A stretch of 64,000 bases of DNA from Xenorhabdus ehlersii (lineage in GTDB: Bacteria > Pseudomonadota > Gammaproteobacteria > Enterobacterales > Enterobacteriaceae): assembly GCF_003610465.1 (NCBI RefSeq), contig NZ_RAQI01000006.1, positions 1 to 64,000 of the forward strand, written 5' to 3'. The first letter of the stretch is position 1. The number at the start of each line of letters is the position of its first letter. Below, piece by piece: positions 24,462 through 33,125 of this stretch. The notes below the pieces were generated by a model that was not told where the DNA came from, ran no database searches, and was given only the letters and a program-made list of their open reading frames with translations. The translations under genes and the position numbers were made by a program.

Positions 24462-24793
24462 TGGAAACGTTTAAATGGCTGCCACGAGTGAATGCCAGTT
24501 CCAATGTTGAGTTTGCGATCCGAAAGGCTAAGTTCGGCGACGGATATGAACAGGTCTCTGGCGCGGGAATTAATCCCAAATCGATGAGGTGGAGCGTTGA
24601 TTTTGTCGGCAATGAAAAATACATCGCTGAAATTATCGCATTCTTTGATCGACACACAGGCCATACGCCATTCATCTGGAAGCCACCGCTTGCAGATCAA
24701 GGTTTGTTCCGGTGTGAAAGTTACAAATATCAGGCGATTGACTACAAAACCTATGCCCTTTCAACCGAATTCATTGAAGCGCACGCGCCATAG
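24461..24793 (+). CDS. Minor tail protein M
   Basis: 110 residues: METFKWLPRVNASSNVEF..., KFGDGYEQVSGAGINPKSMRW and a late FDRHTGHTPFIWKPP are hallmarks of lambda gpM (DUF1833/phage tail M). Part of the tail tip initiator. GAGGGCGATA precedes the start. Confidence 0.93.
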   Translation: METFKWLPRVNASSNVEFAIRKAKFGDGYEQVSGAGINPKSMRWSVDFVGNEKYIAEIIAFFDRHTGHTPFIWKPPLADQGLFRCESYKYQAIDYKTYALSTEFIEAHAP

Positions 24794-24805
24794 CGGAGGA
24801 TAATC

Positions 24806-25555
24806 GTGTTTACTGCTGATGTACAAAAATTGGACGCCGGTAATATTGTCCGGCTCTATGAGATTGATGGGACAAAATTCGGTGCCGACGTGCTCCGTTT
24901 TCATGCTCATGGCATGCCCGTGACATCCGGTGAGATCGAGGCCGCAAAGAAGGCGGGGAGTCAGCCGCAGCCAAAGTCCCTCTGGTGGCAGGGTGTGGAA
25001 TATAAGCCGTGGCCTGTCCAGATAGAAGATCTGGGGATGTCCACGGATGGGCAGGCTGCCCGCCCTCGATTATCCGTCGCCAATATTGAGGGAACGGTCA
25101 CCGCGCTATGTTTGCAATTTGACGACATGGTGCAGGCCAAAGTGGTGATTCACGATACTTTTGTTCATTATCTGGATGCCAAAAATTTTCCTAAGGGTAA
25201 CCCTACCGCCGATCCACAGCAGGAGCGTAAGCTCATGTTTTATGTGAACAGGAAAATATCCGAAACGGATACGACCGTGGTTTTTGAGCTGGCAAGTCCG
25301 GCATCACTGGACGGCCTGATTATTCCCACCCGGCAAATTCACGGCGTGTGCACGTGGTGCGCTCGCGGTTGGTACAAAACAGGTCAGGGCTGTGACTATG
25401 CCGGAACGAAATATTTTGATATCGACAACAACCCGATTGATGATCCCAGTAAAGACCGCTGCCCCGGCACTGTGATTGCCTGTAAATTGCGCCACGGTGA
25501 GGACAGCGCCCTGCCATTCGGTGGATTTCCGGCGTCGTCTCTGATCAGGAGATAA
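24806..25555 (+). CDS. Minor tail protein L
   Basis: 249 residues matching lambda gpL. The C-terminal half has the Cys-rich motif HGVCTWCARGWYKTGQGCDY and later DRCPGTVIACKLRHGE, a cluster that in gpL binds an iron-sulphur cluster. GGFPASSLIRR ends the protein as in lambda. Tail-tip component. Confidence 0.93.
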   Translation: MFTADVQKLDAGNIVRLYEIDGTKFGADVLRFHAHGMPVTSGEIEAAKKAGSQPQPKSLWWQGVEYKPWPVQIEDLGMSTDGQAARPRLSVANIEGTVTALCLQFDDMVQAKVVIHDTFVHYLDAKNFPKGNPTADPQQERKLMFYVNRKISETDTTVVFELASPASLDGLIIPTRQIHGVCTWCARGWYKTGQGCDYAGTKYFDIDNNPIDDPSKDRCPGTVIACKLRHGEDSALPFGGFPASSLIRR

Positions 25556-25557
25556 TT

Positions 25558-26277
25558 ATGCGTGATAAGACACTGGCGGCAATATTTGAGCATGCTAAAC
25601 GGGAATACCCAAATGAATGTTGCGGTGTAATCGCTCAAAAAAGTCGCGTAGAAAAATACCTGCCCTGTAAAAATTTATCCCCCAATCCTACTGAACAGTT
25701 TCAGCTAGATCCCGGCGATTATCTGGCCGCCTCGATGTGGGGAACCATTACTGGTATCGTTCACAGTCACCCGGACGCAACCACTCAGCCCAGTGATCTG
25801 GATGAGGCGCAGTGCGATTTCACCGAGCTACCGTGGCATATTGTGAGTTACCCGGAAAGCGATCTGCGGACAATCTATCCTCGGGGTGAACTGCCTTTGA
25901 CAGGGCGTCCATTTGTGCTGGGGATTTATGATTGCTACGGCCTCATTATGAGCTATTACCGCCAGCAATACGGCATTGAACTGAATGACTATCGGGTTAA
26001 TTATCCTTGGTGGGAGCGGGGTGAGAACCTCTACATGGAGAATTTTGAGAAAGCCGGTTTTATTGAAGTCACGAGCGACCCGCAGGCGGGTGATGTGGTA
26101 CTTATGCAGATTCAGGCGGATGTACCCAATCATGCCGGAATTTTACTGGAGGGTAATTTATTACTGCATCATCTTTATGGGCAGTTGAGCCAGAAAGTGC
26201 CGTATGGTGGCTATTGGAAAGATCGCACAATTAGAATGGTCAGGTATGGCGGGTGCTTGCCAGATAAGTTTCTCTGA
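25558..26277 (+). CDS. Tail assembly protein K (JAMM + NlpC/P60)
   Basis: 239 residues with two enzyme domains. The N-terminal JAMM/MPN domain has Glu20 and H69-x-H71-P...S79-x-x-D82. The C-terminal NlpC/P60 domain has Cys126 (GIYDCYGLIMSYY) and His192 (PNHAGILLEG). Both active centres look intact. In lambda, gpK is needed for tail tip assembly and may act on peptidoglycan at injection. A cargo gene with its own signals separates it from gene I. Confidence 0.93.
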   Translation: MRDKTLAAIFEHAKREYPNECCGVIAQKSRVEKYLPCKNLSPNPTEQFQLDPGDYLAASMWGTITGIVHSHPDATTQPSDLDEAQCDFTELPWHIVSYPESDLRTIYPRGELPLTGRPFVLGIYDCYGLIMSYYRQQYGIELNDYRVNYPWWERGENLYMENFEKAGFIEVTSDPQAGDVVLMQIQADVPNHAGILLEGNLLLHHLYGQLSQKVPYGGYWKDRTIRMVRYGGCLPDKFL

Positions 26278-26285
26278 TGTGTAAT
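26257..26285 (+). promoter_or_regulatory. Candidate promoter of the cargo gene
   Basis: -35 TTGCCA (26257-26262), 17-base spacer, -10 TGTAAT (26280-26285), overlapping the 3' end of gene K. It would let the next gene be expressed in the lysogen, independently of late transcription. Confidence 0.5.
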
Positions 26286-26323
26286 AGATGACATGTGATT
26301 TTTAACTAACCAGAGAAACTATA

Positions 26324-26686
26324 ATGAAAAAAATAAAATACGTGATTATCTTAGTAATCGCTATTTTGGTAGTATCCGGCATATTAGACATATTCAGTCA
26401 AAATGGACTGTACGGATTCTATAAGAGAAAGGTCGCAGAATCAGTGATTTCCGATGACGTAAAGGACCCGACATCGGTATTATTTAAAGACTTATATGTC
26501 AGTAAAAAGCGCTTTAATGTTGTCTGTGGCAAGATGAATGCTAAAAACGGATTCGGTGCATATGTCGGTTGGAAAGCGTTCGTTACTGTCGATAAAATCC
26601 CCATCATAGAAGATGTAGAGTATCCATCTTGGTATCTTAATTTTGATAAGGAATGGTACGAATACTGTTACGAATCAGATGAATAA
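26324..26686 (+). CDS. Cargo (moron) protein with N-terminal membrane anchor/signal
   Basis: 120 residues. Hydrophobic N-terminus (KYVIILVIAILVVSGILDIF, about 5-24) without a lipobox, then an exported domain with DDVKDPTSVLFKDLYVSKKR and FNVVCGKMNAKNGFGAYVGW. That VCG.MNAKN..G.Y.G pattern is common in small envelope proteins of unknown function. With a promoter upstream and a terminator directly after it, it is a self-contained unit inserted between tail genes K and I, where lambdoid phages often carry exclusion or conversion genes. Superinfection exclusion is a guess. Confidence 0.7.
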   Translation: MKKIKYVIILVIAILVVSGILDIFSQNGLYGFYKRKVAESVISDDVKDPTSVLFKDLYVSKKRFNVVCGKMNAKNGFGAYVGWKAFVTVDKIPIIEDVEYPSWYLNFDKEWYEYCYESDE

Positions 26687-26690
26687 CTGA

Positions 26691-26712
26691 ACCCTCTTCG
26701 GAGGGTTTTTTT
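26691..26712 (+). terminator. Terminator of the cargo gene
   Basis: ACCCTC (26691-26696), UUCG-type tetraloop, GAGGGT (26701-26706) and seven T. Begins 4 bases after the stop codon; a very strong intrinsic terminator. Confidence 0.9.
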
Positions 26713-26723
26713 ATAGGTGAAAT

Positions 26724-27452
26724 ATGACTTATACAGATCCCCCACTTCGTACAATCCACCTGCATGGTGTTCTGGACGCCAAATTCGGCGCCACATTTGA
26801 ATACGCAGCCAGAGATGCCCCGCACGCTATCAGAGCCATGAGTAAACTCATTAACGGTTTCGAGGCGTTCATGCTTAGCGCCCACAAGCAGGGCTTCACA
26901 TTTTCGATCATTGTGGGTGGCAGGAGCTACAACAAAGATGAACTAGACATGACTAAAGGTGACAGTGATATCCATATTATGCCCGTAATCACAGGCAGCA
27001 AACGTGCTGGATTGTTCAATGTCGTCTTAGGTATCGCCCTGATTGTGGTCGCATGGTGGAACCCGTTGAGCTGGAGCGCCTCGACAGCGTTATTTGTCGG
27101 TGCGTCAGGCGCATCAATGGCAATGGGCGGAGTTTCTCAAATGCTCGCGCCTCAACCGCCGGGATTGGGTATGCGTGAATCACCGGACAATAAACCCAGT
27201 TACGCCTTTGGCAGCCCCGTCAATACGACGGCGCAGGGCAACCCTGTTCCTATTCTCTATGGTTCGCGCGAAATCGGCGGGGCCATTATTTCCGCTGGCG
27301 TCTACACCGAAGATCAGTATCAAACAGAGCAGATTGAGAGGCAGAGAAAATACAATTTTGGTGAGATCCTAAAAGGAAAACCACACGAAGACAGGAACGA
27401 AAAAAAAGACCAAGAGTGGCGTAAAAAAGAAGAAGAGAAACGGAAGGGGTAA
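26724..27452 (+). CDS. Tail assembly protein I
   Basis: 242 residues; lambda gpI-like opening (RTIHLHGVLDAKFGATFEYA), DIHIMPVITGSKRAG, two hydrophobic segments in the middle (VVLGIALIVVAWWNPLSW; ALFVGASGASMAMGGVSQML), then PVPILYGSREIGGAIISAGV. The last ~40 residues are very charged (KGKPHEDRNEKKDQEWRKKE), longer than usual. It runs straight into gene J. Needed for tail tip assembly. Confidence 0.9.
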   Translation: MTYTDPPLRTIHLHGVLDAKFGATFEYAARDAPHAIRAMSKLINGFEAFMLSAHKQGFTFSIIVGGRSYNKDELDMTKGDSDIHIMPVITGSKRAGLFNVVLGIALIVVAWWNPLSWSASTALFVGASGASMAMGGVSQMLAPQPPGLGMRESPDNKPSYAFGSPVNTTAQGNPVPILYGSREIGGAIISAGVYTEDQYQTEQIERQRKYNFGEILKGKPHEDRNEKKDQEWRKKEEEKRKG

Positions 27453-30400
27453 ATGATGACTATAACAGGGGCGAAAGGTGGCGGTGGTGGACGAACACCG
27501 GTAGAGATGCCTGATAATATACAATCCAATGCAAAAGCGCGGGTGCTATTGGCACTGGGGGAAGGGGAATTTGCGGGTGGACTCGCTGGCACCAACATAT
27601 ATCTGGACAACACACCGATTATTGGCCCCGATGGTACGCCCAATTTTGAGGGGGTGCGGTGGGAGTTTCGCCCCGGTACTCAGTATCAGGAATATATCAA
27701 GGGAATGCCTGCGGCGGAAAATGAAATTCGGATTGGCACAGAAATAAAAGCCGTCGCGCCTTGGACAAAATATATATCCAATACAAAATTATCTGCCGTT
27801 CGTGTACGTCTCGGCTGGCCTGCATTGAGAATGCAAAAAGAGAACGCGGATACGGTCGGCTATCGCATTGATTTTTCTATTGAGTTATCGACAGATGGCG
27901 GTAGCTACCAGACTATTTTTGATACCTGTATTGATGCCAAAACCACCACGTTGTATGAACGCTCATATCGCATCAACCTGCCTGATGCAAAAACAGGCTG
28001 GACTATTCGGGTTGTCAGAAAAACACCGAACAGTACCAGTGAGCGGATTGTGGATAAAATGAACGTCATGGCGTTCACTGAAATTATTGACGCCAAATTA
28101 CGCTATCCAAATACCGCACTGTTGTATGTTGAATTTGACGCACGGTTATTTAATGGCAATGTGCCGCTGATTTCATGTAAACCAGCGGGGCGCATCATTC
28201 GCGTGCCATCTAATTACGACCCGGAACTGCGTACATATACGGGCATCTGGAATGGAACATTTAAATGGGCGCACAGCAATAACCCAGCATGGGTGCTGTA
28301 TGACCTGTTACTGAATGATCTGTGCGGACTCGGTGACAAAATCGACAGGACGCAAATTGATGAAACCGAGTTATATCGCGTGGCGCAATACTGCGATCAG
28401 CCTGTCCCTGATGGGCGAGGTGGCATGGAGCCGCGATTTACCTGTGATGTCTATATCCAGTCTCGCGAAGATGCATATAAGGTGCTAACTGATATTGGTG
28501 CGATATTCCGTGGTTCAGTTTACTGGGGAGCTAACCAGTTTGTGGCCATAGCGGACATGCCGGATGACATCAAATATATCTTTACTCAGGCCAGTGTTAT
28601 TAATGGCGATTTCATCTACAGTGGCGGTAGTGAACGTAACCGCAGCACGGTTGCAATGGTGAGCTGGTCAAATCCAGACAACCACTACAATGATGAGGTT
28701 GAAGTTGTTTCAGATGATAACTTAATCCGCCGCTATGGTATCAATCAAATCGACATCGCCGCCATTGGCTGTACCCGTCAGAGTGAGGCGCAACGCCGGG
28801 GTAAATGGGCAATCCTGACCAATTCACATGACGCAATGATTTCATTCCGTGTGGGGCTGGATGGCCAAATCCCCATGCCCGGTCAAATAATTGGCGTGGC
28901 GCACAAGAACAGAGCCGGGCGTGTTATGGGGGGGCGCATTCAGTCGGTTAATGATCGCAATATCACCCTAGACCGCAAACTAGAGGCCGCGCCCGGTGAC
29001 CGATTATTGGTCAATCTGCCCTCTGGTGTATCACAGGGTCGAACCATACAGGCCATTAATGACAATGTCGTGACGGTCACTACCGCTTACAGTGAAACAC
29101 CGAGAGCGGAATCAGGCTGGGCTGTGGATGCTAATGATTTATTCATTCAGCAATATCGCGTTGTCGGTATCAAGGACAACAACGATGGCACATTCGAAAT
29201 CAACGGAATTTATCATGATCCTGACAAGTACGCCCGCGTAGACACAGGTGCGCGCATTGACGAGCGTCCTATTTCTGTCATTCCGGCCAGCATCCAGTCG
29301 CCACCGCCCTCAGTCAATATCACGGGATTTTCATTCGTTCAGCAGGGAATATCTACCACCACTGTACGGATCTCATGGGAGGCGGCGGAGGGTGCGATTG
29401 CCTATGTAGGGGAATGGCGCAGAGACAGTGGTAACTGGATCTCCATTCCCCGCTCTGCATCTTTGGGTTTTGAGATACCTAACGCCTATTCAGGAAGATA
29501 TCAGGCGCGTATCAAGGCCATAAATTCCTTTGATATACCGAGCTTATTCGTCTCTTCTGAGGAGGTGAATATCACGGGAAAACAAGGCAATCCTCCCGCG
29601 CCTTTGGCATTCCGTACGACACCGATCATCTTCGGTATCCAGTTGGATTGGGGTTTTGCCGCCCAGACTGATGACACACTGAAAACCGAAATCCAGTACA
29701 GCCCGACCAATGACGGTGAGGGGCTGATGTTGCTGGCGGATATTCCCTACCCGCAACATACGCACACCATGCAGGGACTGGCGGCCGGTGTGGCATTTTG
29801 GTTCCGTGCGAGGCTGGTGGATAAATCCGGCAACCAATCCCCGTGGACAGCGTTTATCCGGGGCGAGTCTTCGACAGACACAAGCTGGATAGTGGAGGCA
29901 ACCGGTAATGTGTTCCTCACCGCCGAGGCTGGGAAACGGTTGCAGTCTGACATGAACTGGAACGCTGAAACTGCCCTGATACTCACCAACGCGCAGCAGC
30001 AATTATCCCGGGAACTGATGGTGCGTGACGGGGAGAGTAAGGCGGAGATTAGCGAGTTATGGCAAGTGCGGGCAACCGATAACGAGGCATGGGCGCAAAG
30101 AGTCACAGATATCAACTCACAGCTGGGAACCAATACCTCCCGCATCAAAACAGTTGAAACCACGATAGCTGAACGGGATAAATCGTTTGGTCAGCAATTT
30201 ACCGAAATCCGTACTCACATCGGGAACACTAACGATAGTGTGGGTAAAATTGCTGCGGATGTGGTGACTAACAAACAGGCAATATCCAGTACACAGAAAG
30301 CGGTCGCTGAATCGGCACAACAGGTTCAGGCGCAATTTGGCAAACAGCAGGCGATTATCAACAGTAAAATGCAGGCGGAATTTAGTCAGAATGCCGGTTA

Positions 30401-30836
30401 CGCCATCCACAGCGTGAATATCACCATTAACCGCAATGGCACAAAATATAATGCGGGCGGGATGGTGATTAGCGGTGAATTTAAGAACGGCAGGCTGGAG
30501 TCGTATATTGGATTTTCTGCCAATAATATTGCGTTCTATAACCCAGCTAACGGCAAATTAGAGCCGTTTATGACGGTGAAGAATGGTCAGGTGTTTATCA
30601 GGGACGGGTTTATTGATAAAGGCTATATCAGGGAAATTATTTTATCTGATGCTATCAGGTCAAAAAACTATGTGCAGTACCGGGCGGGCTTTTTGATTAA
30701 TGCGGTCACTGGCGCTTTTGAATTTAATGACATGCGTTCCCGGGCAGGGTTACGCTGGGCGAATGGGGCAATTGCGTGTTATGACCAGAACGGACGGGTC
30801 AGGGCAGCAATGGGGTATATAGGACAATTTCGATGA
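27453..30836 (+). CDS. Central tail fibre / host specificity protein J
   Basis: 1127 residues of lambda gpJ type. The N-terminal baseplate-hub-like part (GAKGGGGGRTPVEMPDNIQS; LSAVRVRLGWPALRMQKENA; SNPAWVLYDLLLNDLCGLGD) is conserved. Fibronectin III-like modules follow at about 620-820 (ARIKAINSFDIPS; RLVDKSGNQSPW), then a helical part and a C-terminal DUF1983-like end (~990-1127) that would carry receptor specificity. It binds the host surface at the tail tip. It overlaps the next ORF by 4 bases (ATGA). Confidence 0.94.
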   Translation: MMTITGAKGGGGGRTPVEMPDNIQSNAKARVLLALGEGEFAGGLAGTNIYLDNTPIIGPDGTPNFEGVRWEFRPGTQYQEYIKGMPAAENEIRIGTEIKAVAPWTKYISNTKLSAVRVRLGWPALRMQKENADTVGYRIDFSIELSTDGGSYQTIFDTCIDAKTTTLYERSYRINLPDAKTGWTIRVVRKTPNSTSERIVDKMNVMAFTEIIDAKLRYPNTALLYVEFDARLFNGNVPLISCKPAGRIIRVPSNYDPELRTYTGIWNGTFKWAHSNNPAWVLYDLLLNDLCGLGDKIDRTQIDETELYRVAQYCDQPVPDGRGGMEPRFTCDVYIQSREDAYKVLTDIGAIFRGSVYWGANQFVAIADMPDDIKYIFTQASVINGDFIYSGGSERNRSTVAMVSWSNPDNHYNDEVEVVSDDNLIRRYGINQIDIAAIGCTRQSEAQRRGKWAILTNSHDAMISFRVGLDGQIPMPGQIIGVAHKNRAGRVMGGRIQSVNDRNITLDRKLEAAPGDRLLVNLPSGVSQGRTIQAINDNVVTVTTAYSETPRAESGWAVDANDLFIQQYRVVGIKDNNDGTFEINGIYHDPDKYARVDTGARIDERPISVIPASIQSPPPSVNITGFSFVQQGISTTTVRISWEAAEGAIAYVGEWRRDSGNWISIPRSASLGFEIPNAYSGRYQARIKAINSFDIPSLFVSSEEVNITGKQGNPPAPLAFRTTPIIFGIQLDWGFAAQTDDTLKTEIQYSPTNDGEGLMLLADIPYPQHTHTMQGLAAGVAFWFRARLVDKSGNQSPWTAFIRGESSTDTSWIVEATGNVFLTAEAGKRLQSDMNWNAETALILTNAQQQLSRELMVRDGESKAEISELWQVRATDNEAWAQRVTDINSQLGTNTSRIKTVETTIAERDKSFGQQFTEIRTHIGNTNDSVGKIAADVVTNKQAISSTQKAVAESAQQVQAQFGKQQAIINSKMQAEFSQNAGYAIHSVNITINRNGTKYNAGGMVISGEFKNGRLESYIGFSANNIAFYNPANGKLEPFMTVKNGQVFIRDGFIDKGYIREIILSDAIRSKNYVQYRAGFLINAVTGAFEFNDMRSRAGLRWANGAIACYDQNGRVRAAMGYIGQFR

Positions 30837-31132
30837 GTGATTATGGTTTTGGTGTGTGGGACGAGCAGGGGCGGCAGCGTAATACCGGCATCCGTCCTTT
30901 TCTTTATGCGGGATTTATGAAACTGACCAGTGGGCAGACGACAGGCGCACTGACTGTCCCCCGTGAACCGATGAGTGACGGCCTCCGTTTGTCTTATGTT
31001 TTTATGTGTACACAAACAGGGGGCTGGCCGAATGAAAAACGCCAGTTTTTGGTGAGAGACAATCAAATCATTATTTCAACCGGGCGCAATGTGGCTGCTG
31101 AGGGTTGGCTGATTGCGTATTATACAGCGTGA
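30833..31132 (+). CDS. Tail-tip accessory protein with 'YGFGVWDE.G' module
   Basis: 99 residues, starting in the J stop codon overlap. It opens with SDYGFGVWDEQGRQR. A similar module (DWGIAVWDENGK) appears near residue 100 of the next protein, so the two ORFs seem to share a domain. Mostly beta strands by eye. Such small ORFs between J and fibre genes are common in lambdoid phages of this group; the function is unknown. Confidence 0.7.
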   Translation: MSDYGFGVWDEQGRQRNTGIRPFLYAGFMKLTSGQTTGALTVPREPMSDGLRLSYVFMCTQTGGWPNEKRQFLVRDNQIIISTGRNVAAEGWLIAYYTA

Positions 31133-31138
31133 GGAACT

Positions 31139-31792
31139 ATGGACTGGGGCGCATTTTTAACAACAAATGAAGGGGTTCCGTGGTGGACACCCAAAACGAC
31201 ACCGCTCTCTTTTGTGCGGAAAATATCGGTCACCGTTGGCCGATGGTATGAACATATAGACACGCACATTAACACAACACAGCCGTGCATGGCGTTTATG
31301 TGCGTGCATACTGATAGTGCATGGAATGCACCGTATGGTGAACTCAGTAGTGAAAAAGGACGCTGGAATATTGAGTTATCAGCGCCGGATGCCCGTACCC
31401 CGGTGTTGTGTGATATTTACCTGTTTACCCTGGTTTATCCGCAGCCCGTTCCCGACTGGGGGATTGCTGTCTGGGATGAGAACGGAAAATGCGTCCTGAC
31501 CAGCGACACAAACCCGCTGGCTATTGCCGGGGAATACAACACTAAACAGCAAATGACATTGCGGGGGAAACGCGCCCTGTTAATGCAAACGACAGGCTGG
31601 GTGAGTTCGACAATCGATATCCCCGAAGACCTACCCAGACTACAATACAGGGACACGTCTTTCTCTGCGTTTTTCAATGGACAATCTACACAATTTATTC
31701 CGGCAGCCGTATCCGGCGCAACATCCCTGATTGTTGAGGTCAGGGTAGAGGATCTGACCAGCCCATATATTGACTGCGCTCTTTACGATTAA
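31139..31792 (+). CDS. Tail-associated protein, second 'WG..VWDE.G' module
   Basis: 217 residues. The N-terminal ~95 residues (DWGAFLTTNEGVPWWTPKTT ...) and the C-terminal part after residue 100 (PDWGIAVWDENGK...) look like two related beta-rich units, the second akin to the 99-residue protein just before it. No enzyme motif. Probably a virion or fibre-assembly component, from its place between J and the fibre gene. Confidence 0.65.
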   Translation: MDWGAFLTTNEGVPWWTPKTTPLSFVRKISVTVGRWYEHIDTHINTTQPCMAFMCVHTDSAWNAPYGELSSEKGRWNIELSAPDARTPVLCDIYLFTLVYPQPVPDWGIAVWDENGKCVLTSDTNPLAIAGEYNTKQQMTLRGKRALLMQTTGWVSSTIDIPEDLPRLQYRDTSFSAFFNGQSTQFIPAAVSGATSLIVEVRVEDLTSPYIDCALYD

Positions 31793-31816
31793 CGACGACT
31801 ATTTCAGGAACCTATC

Positions 31817-32998
31817 ATGTTCTATTCACAAGGCACCATCTCCACGGTGTCCGGCTCGGCTATTGTCCGCAGCACGGGCACGCAATTTAAATCGAATATC
31901 AACGGCGTTGCACCCGGACAGATTATATTAATCCGGTCAGACAACAACAATTTAATCCACATGATTCAGGCGGTGAACTCGGATACCGAGCTGGTACTGG
32001 CGGATAACGTTGCTGTCACCCTGAATAATGCGAAATACCAGATTCAGACCACGGTTCCCGATTCCATCATGGATGGTGTCCGGCATATGGTAGCCAACAA
32101 CAGTTATATTACCCAGTTCCTCCAGAATATGGACAAATGGATGTCACAGAATGGGACAATCAACGTGACCTTGCCGAATGGTCAAACCGTGTCGTTGCAA
32201 TCGATACGGGCACTACAGGCGGCAATGGAGGGGAAACTGGATAAGCGCCAGAACGGGGCGGATATTCCGAATAAAGCGGAGTTTGTGCGAAATATTGGAT
32301 TAGAAGGTGCGGTTATCCAAAATCAACCCGCCTCGTTTGACGGGGTGGAGGTTAAAGGCGACGGTTGGCGTAATTTTCTCATCAAACACGATAGTGGACT
32401 GGATGTGAATTTTGGCTCACAAGGTGATTATGGATATGTAATTATTCAAGAGGGCGTCATCGACCGGTCTGGTTTTATATTTCGAAAAGGGGTGCACGGT
32501 GATGTTTTGGCGCTTGGATGGAATGGTAATGTATATGTAGCCGAAGGGGGGTTCATCAAAAAAGCTTCCCCCATCATCCAAATTTTCCCCGATGGCACAT
32601 TCATCACCAACGACGAATCCGAGGGTGCCATTGTCACCAAACTCGGCCTCGGTCACTATCAGGTCTCTGGCGTTCTGGGCTATAACGCTGATGGCGCATG
32701 GGGCGTGCATGGCGGTATCTCATCGCCGAAGAATAACAACGGGCTGGAACTTATCTACATTGATGACAGGGTACAAAAGGACGGCAGTATCATGATTGAG
32801 ACCTTCCACCGTCAGCATTCGCACTTGCCTGAACGGTTCCAGAACAAGCGGATAAAAGCTATTGTCGATGAGGAAAAGGTTTACTATCAGGACGGTGAAC
32901 CCTGTGACATTCCCGAAGGTACTCGCTTAGATGTCCGTGTCCAGATGCCAGAGAATTCTATCTGGAATCAGCAACAAAGATTATCTGAGTCAAAATAA
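31817..32998 (+). CDS. Tail fibre protein
   Basis: 393 residues. The N-terminal attachment region (FYSQGTISTVSGSAIVRSTG) is typical of lambdoid side fibres that dock on the tail tip. A central part has a trimerisation-like stretch (ALQAAMEGKLDKRQNGADIP). The C-terminal ~130 residues (GLGHYQVSGVLGYNADGAWG ... ENSIWNQ) are a widespread fibre-tip or chaperone-like domain. Likely receptor binding. No separate tail fibre assembly gene is visible downstream. Confidence 0.88.
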   Translation: MFYSQGTISTVSGSAIVRSTGTQFKSNINGVAPGQIILIRSDNNNLIHMIQAVNSDTELVLADNVAVTLNNAKYQIQTTVPDSIMDGVRHMVANNSYITQFLQNMDKWMSQNGTINVTLPNGQTVSLQSIRALQAAMEGKLDKRQNGADIPNKAEFVRNIGLEGAVIQNQPASFDGVEVKGDGWRNFLIKHDSGLDVNFGSQGDYGYVIIQEGVIDRSGFIFRKGVHGDVLALGWNGNVYVAEGGFIKKASPIIQIFPDGTFITNDESEGAIVTKLGLGHYQVSGVLGYNADGAWGVHGGISSPKNNNGLELIYIDDRVQKDGSIMIETFHRQHSHLPERFQNKRIKAIVDEEKVYYQDGEPCDIPEGTRLDVRVQMPENSIWNQQQRLSESK

Positions 32999-33000
32999 TA

Positions 33001-33020
33001 TAGGGGCTGCGCGCCCCTTA
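33001..33020 (+). terminator. Hairpin after the fibre gene
   Basis: GGGGC (33003-33007) / GCCCC (33013-33017), 5-base loop, extended by an A-T pair, 3 bases after the stop codon. Weak T run, so termination is only probable. Confidence 0.45.
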
Positions 33021-33087
33021 TGCCAGCAGATTCGGTGTGGAATTTGGGGCAGGGGGAGGCAGAGGTAGGTGAGTAATCTGTTGATAT

Positions 33088-33109
33088 AAAAGCCCTCATT
33101 GGAGGGCTT
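33088..33109 (-). terminator. Terminator of the Ntn hydrolase gene
   Basis: AAGCCCTC (33090-33097) / GAGGGCTT (33102-33109), 4-base loop. Read on the reverse strand it ends in TTTTATAT, 17 bases after the reverse-strand gene's stop. Confidence 0.8.
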
Positions 33110-33125
33110 AGTCATGAGTCGATGA

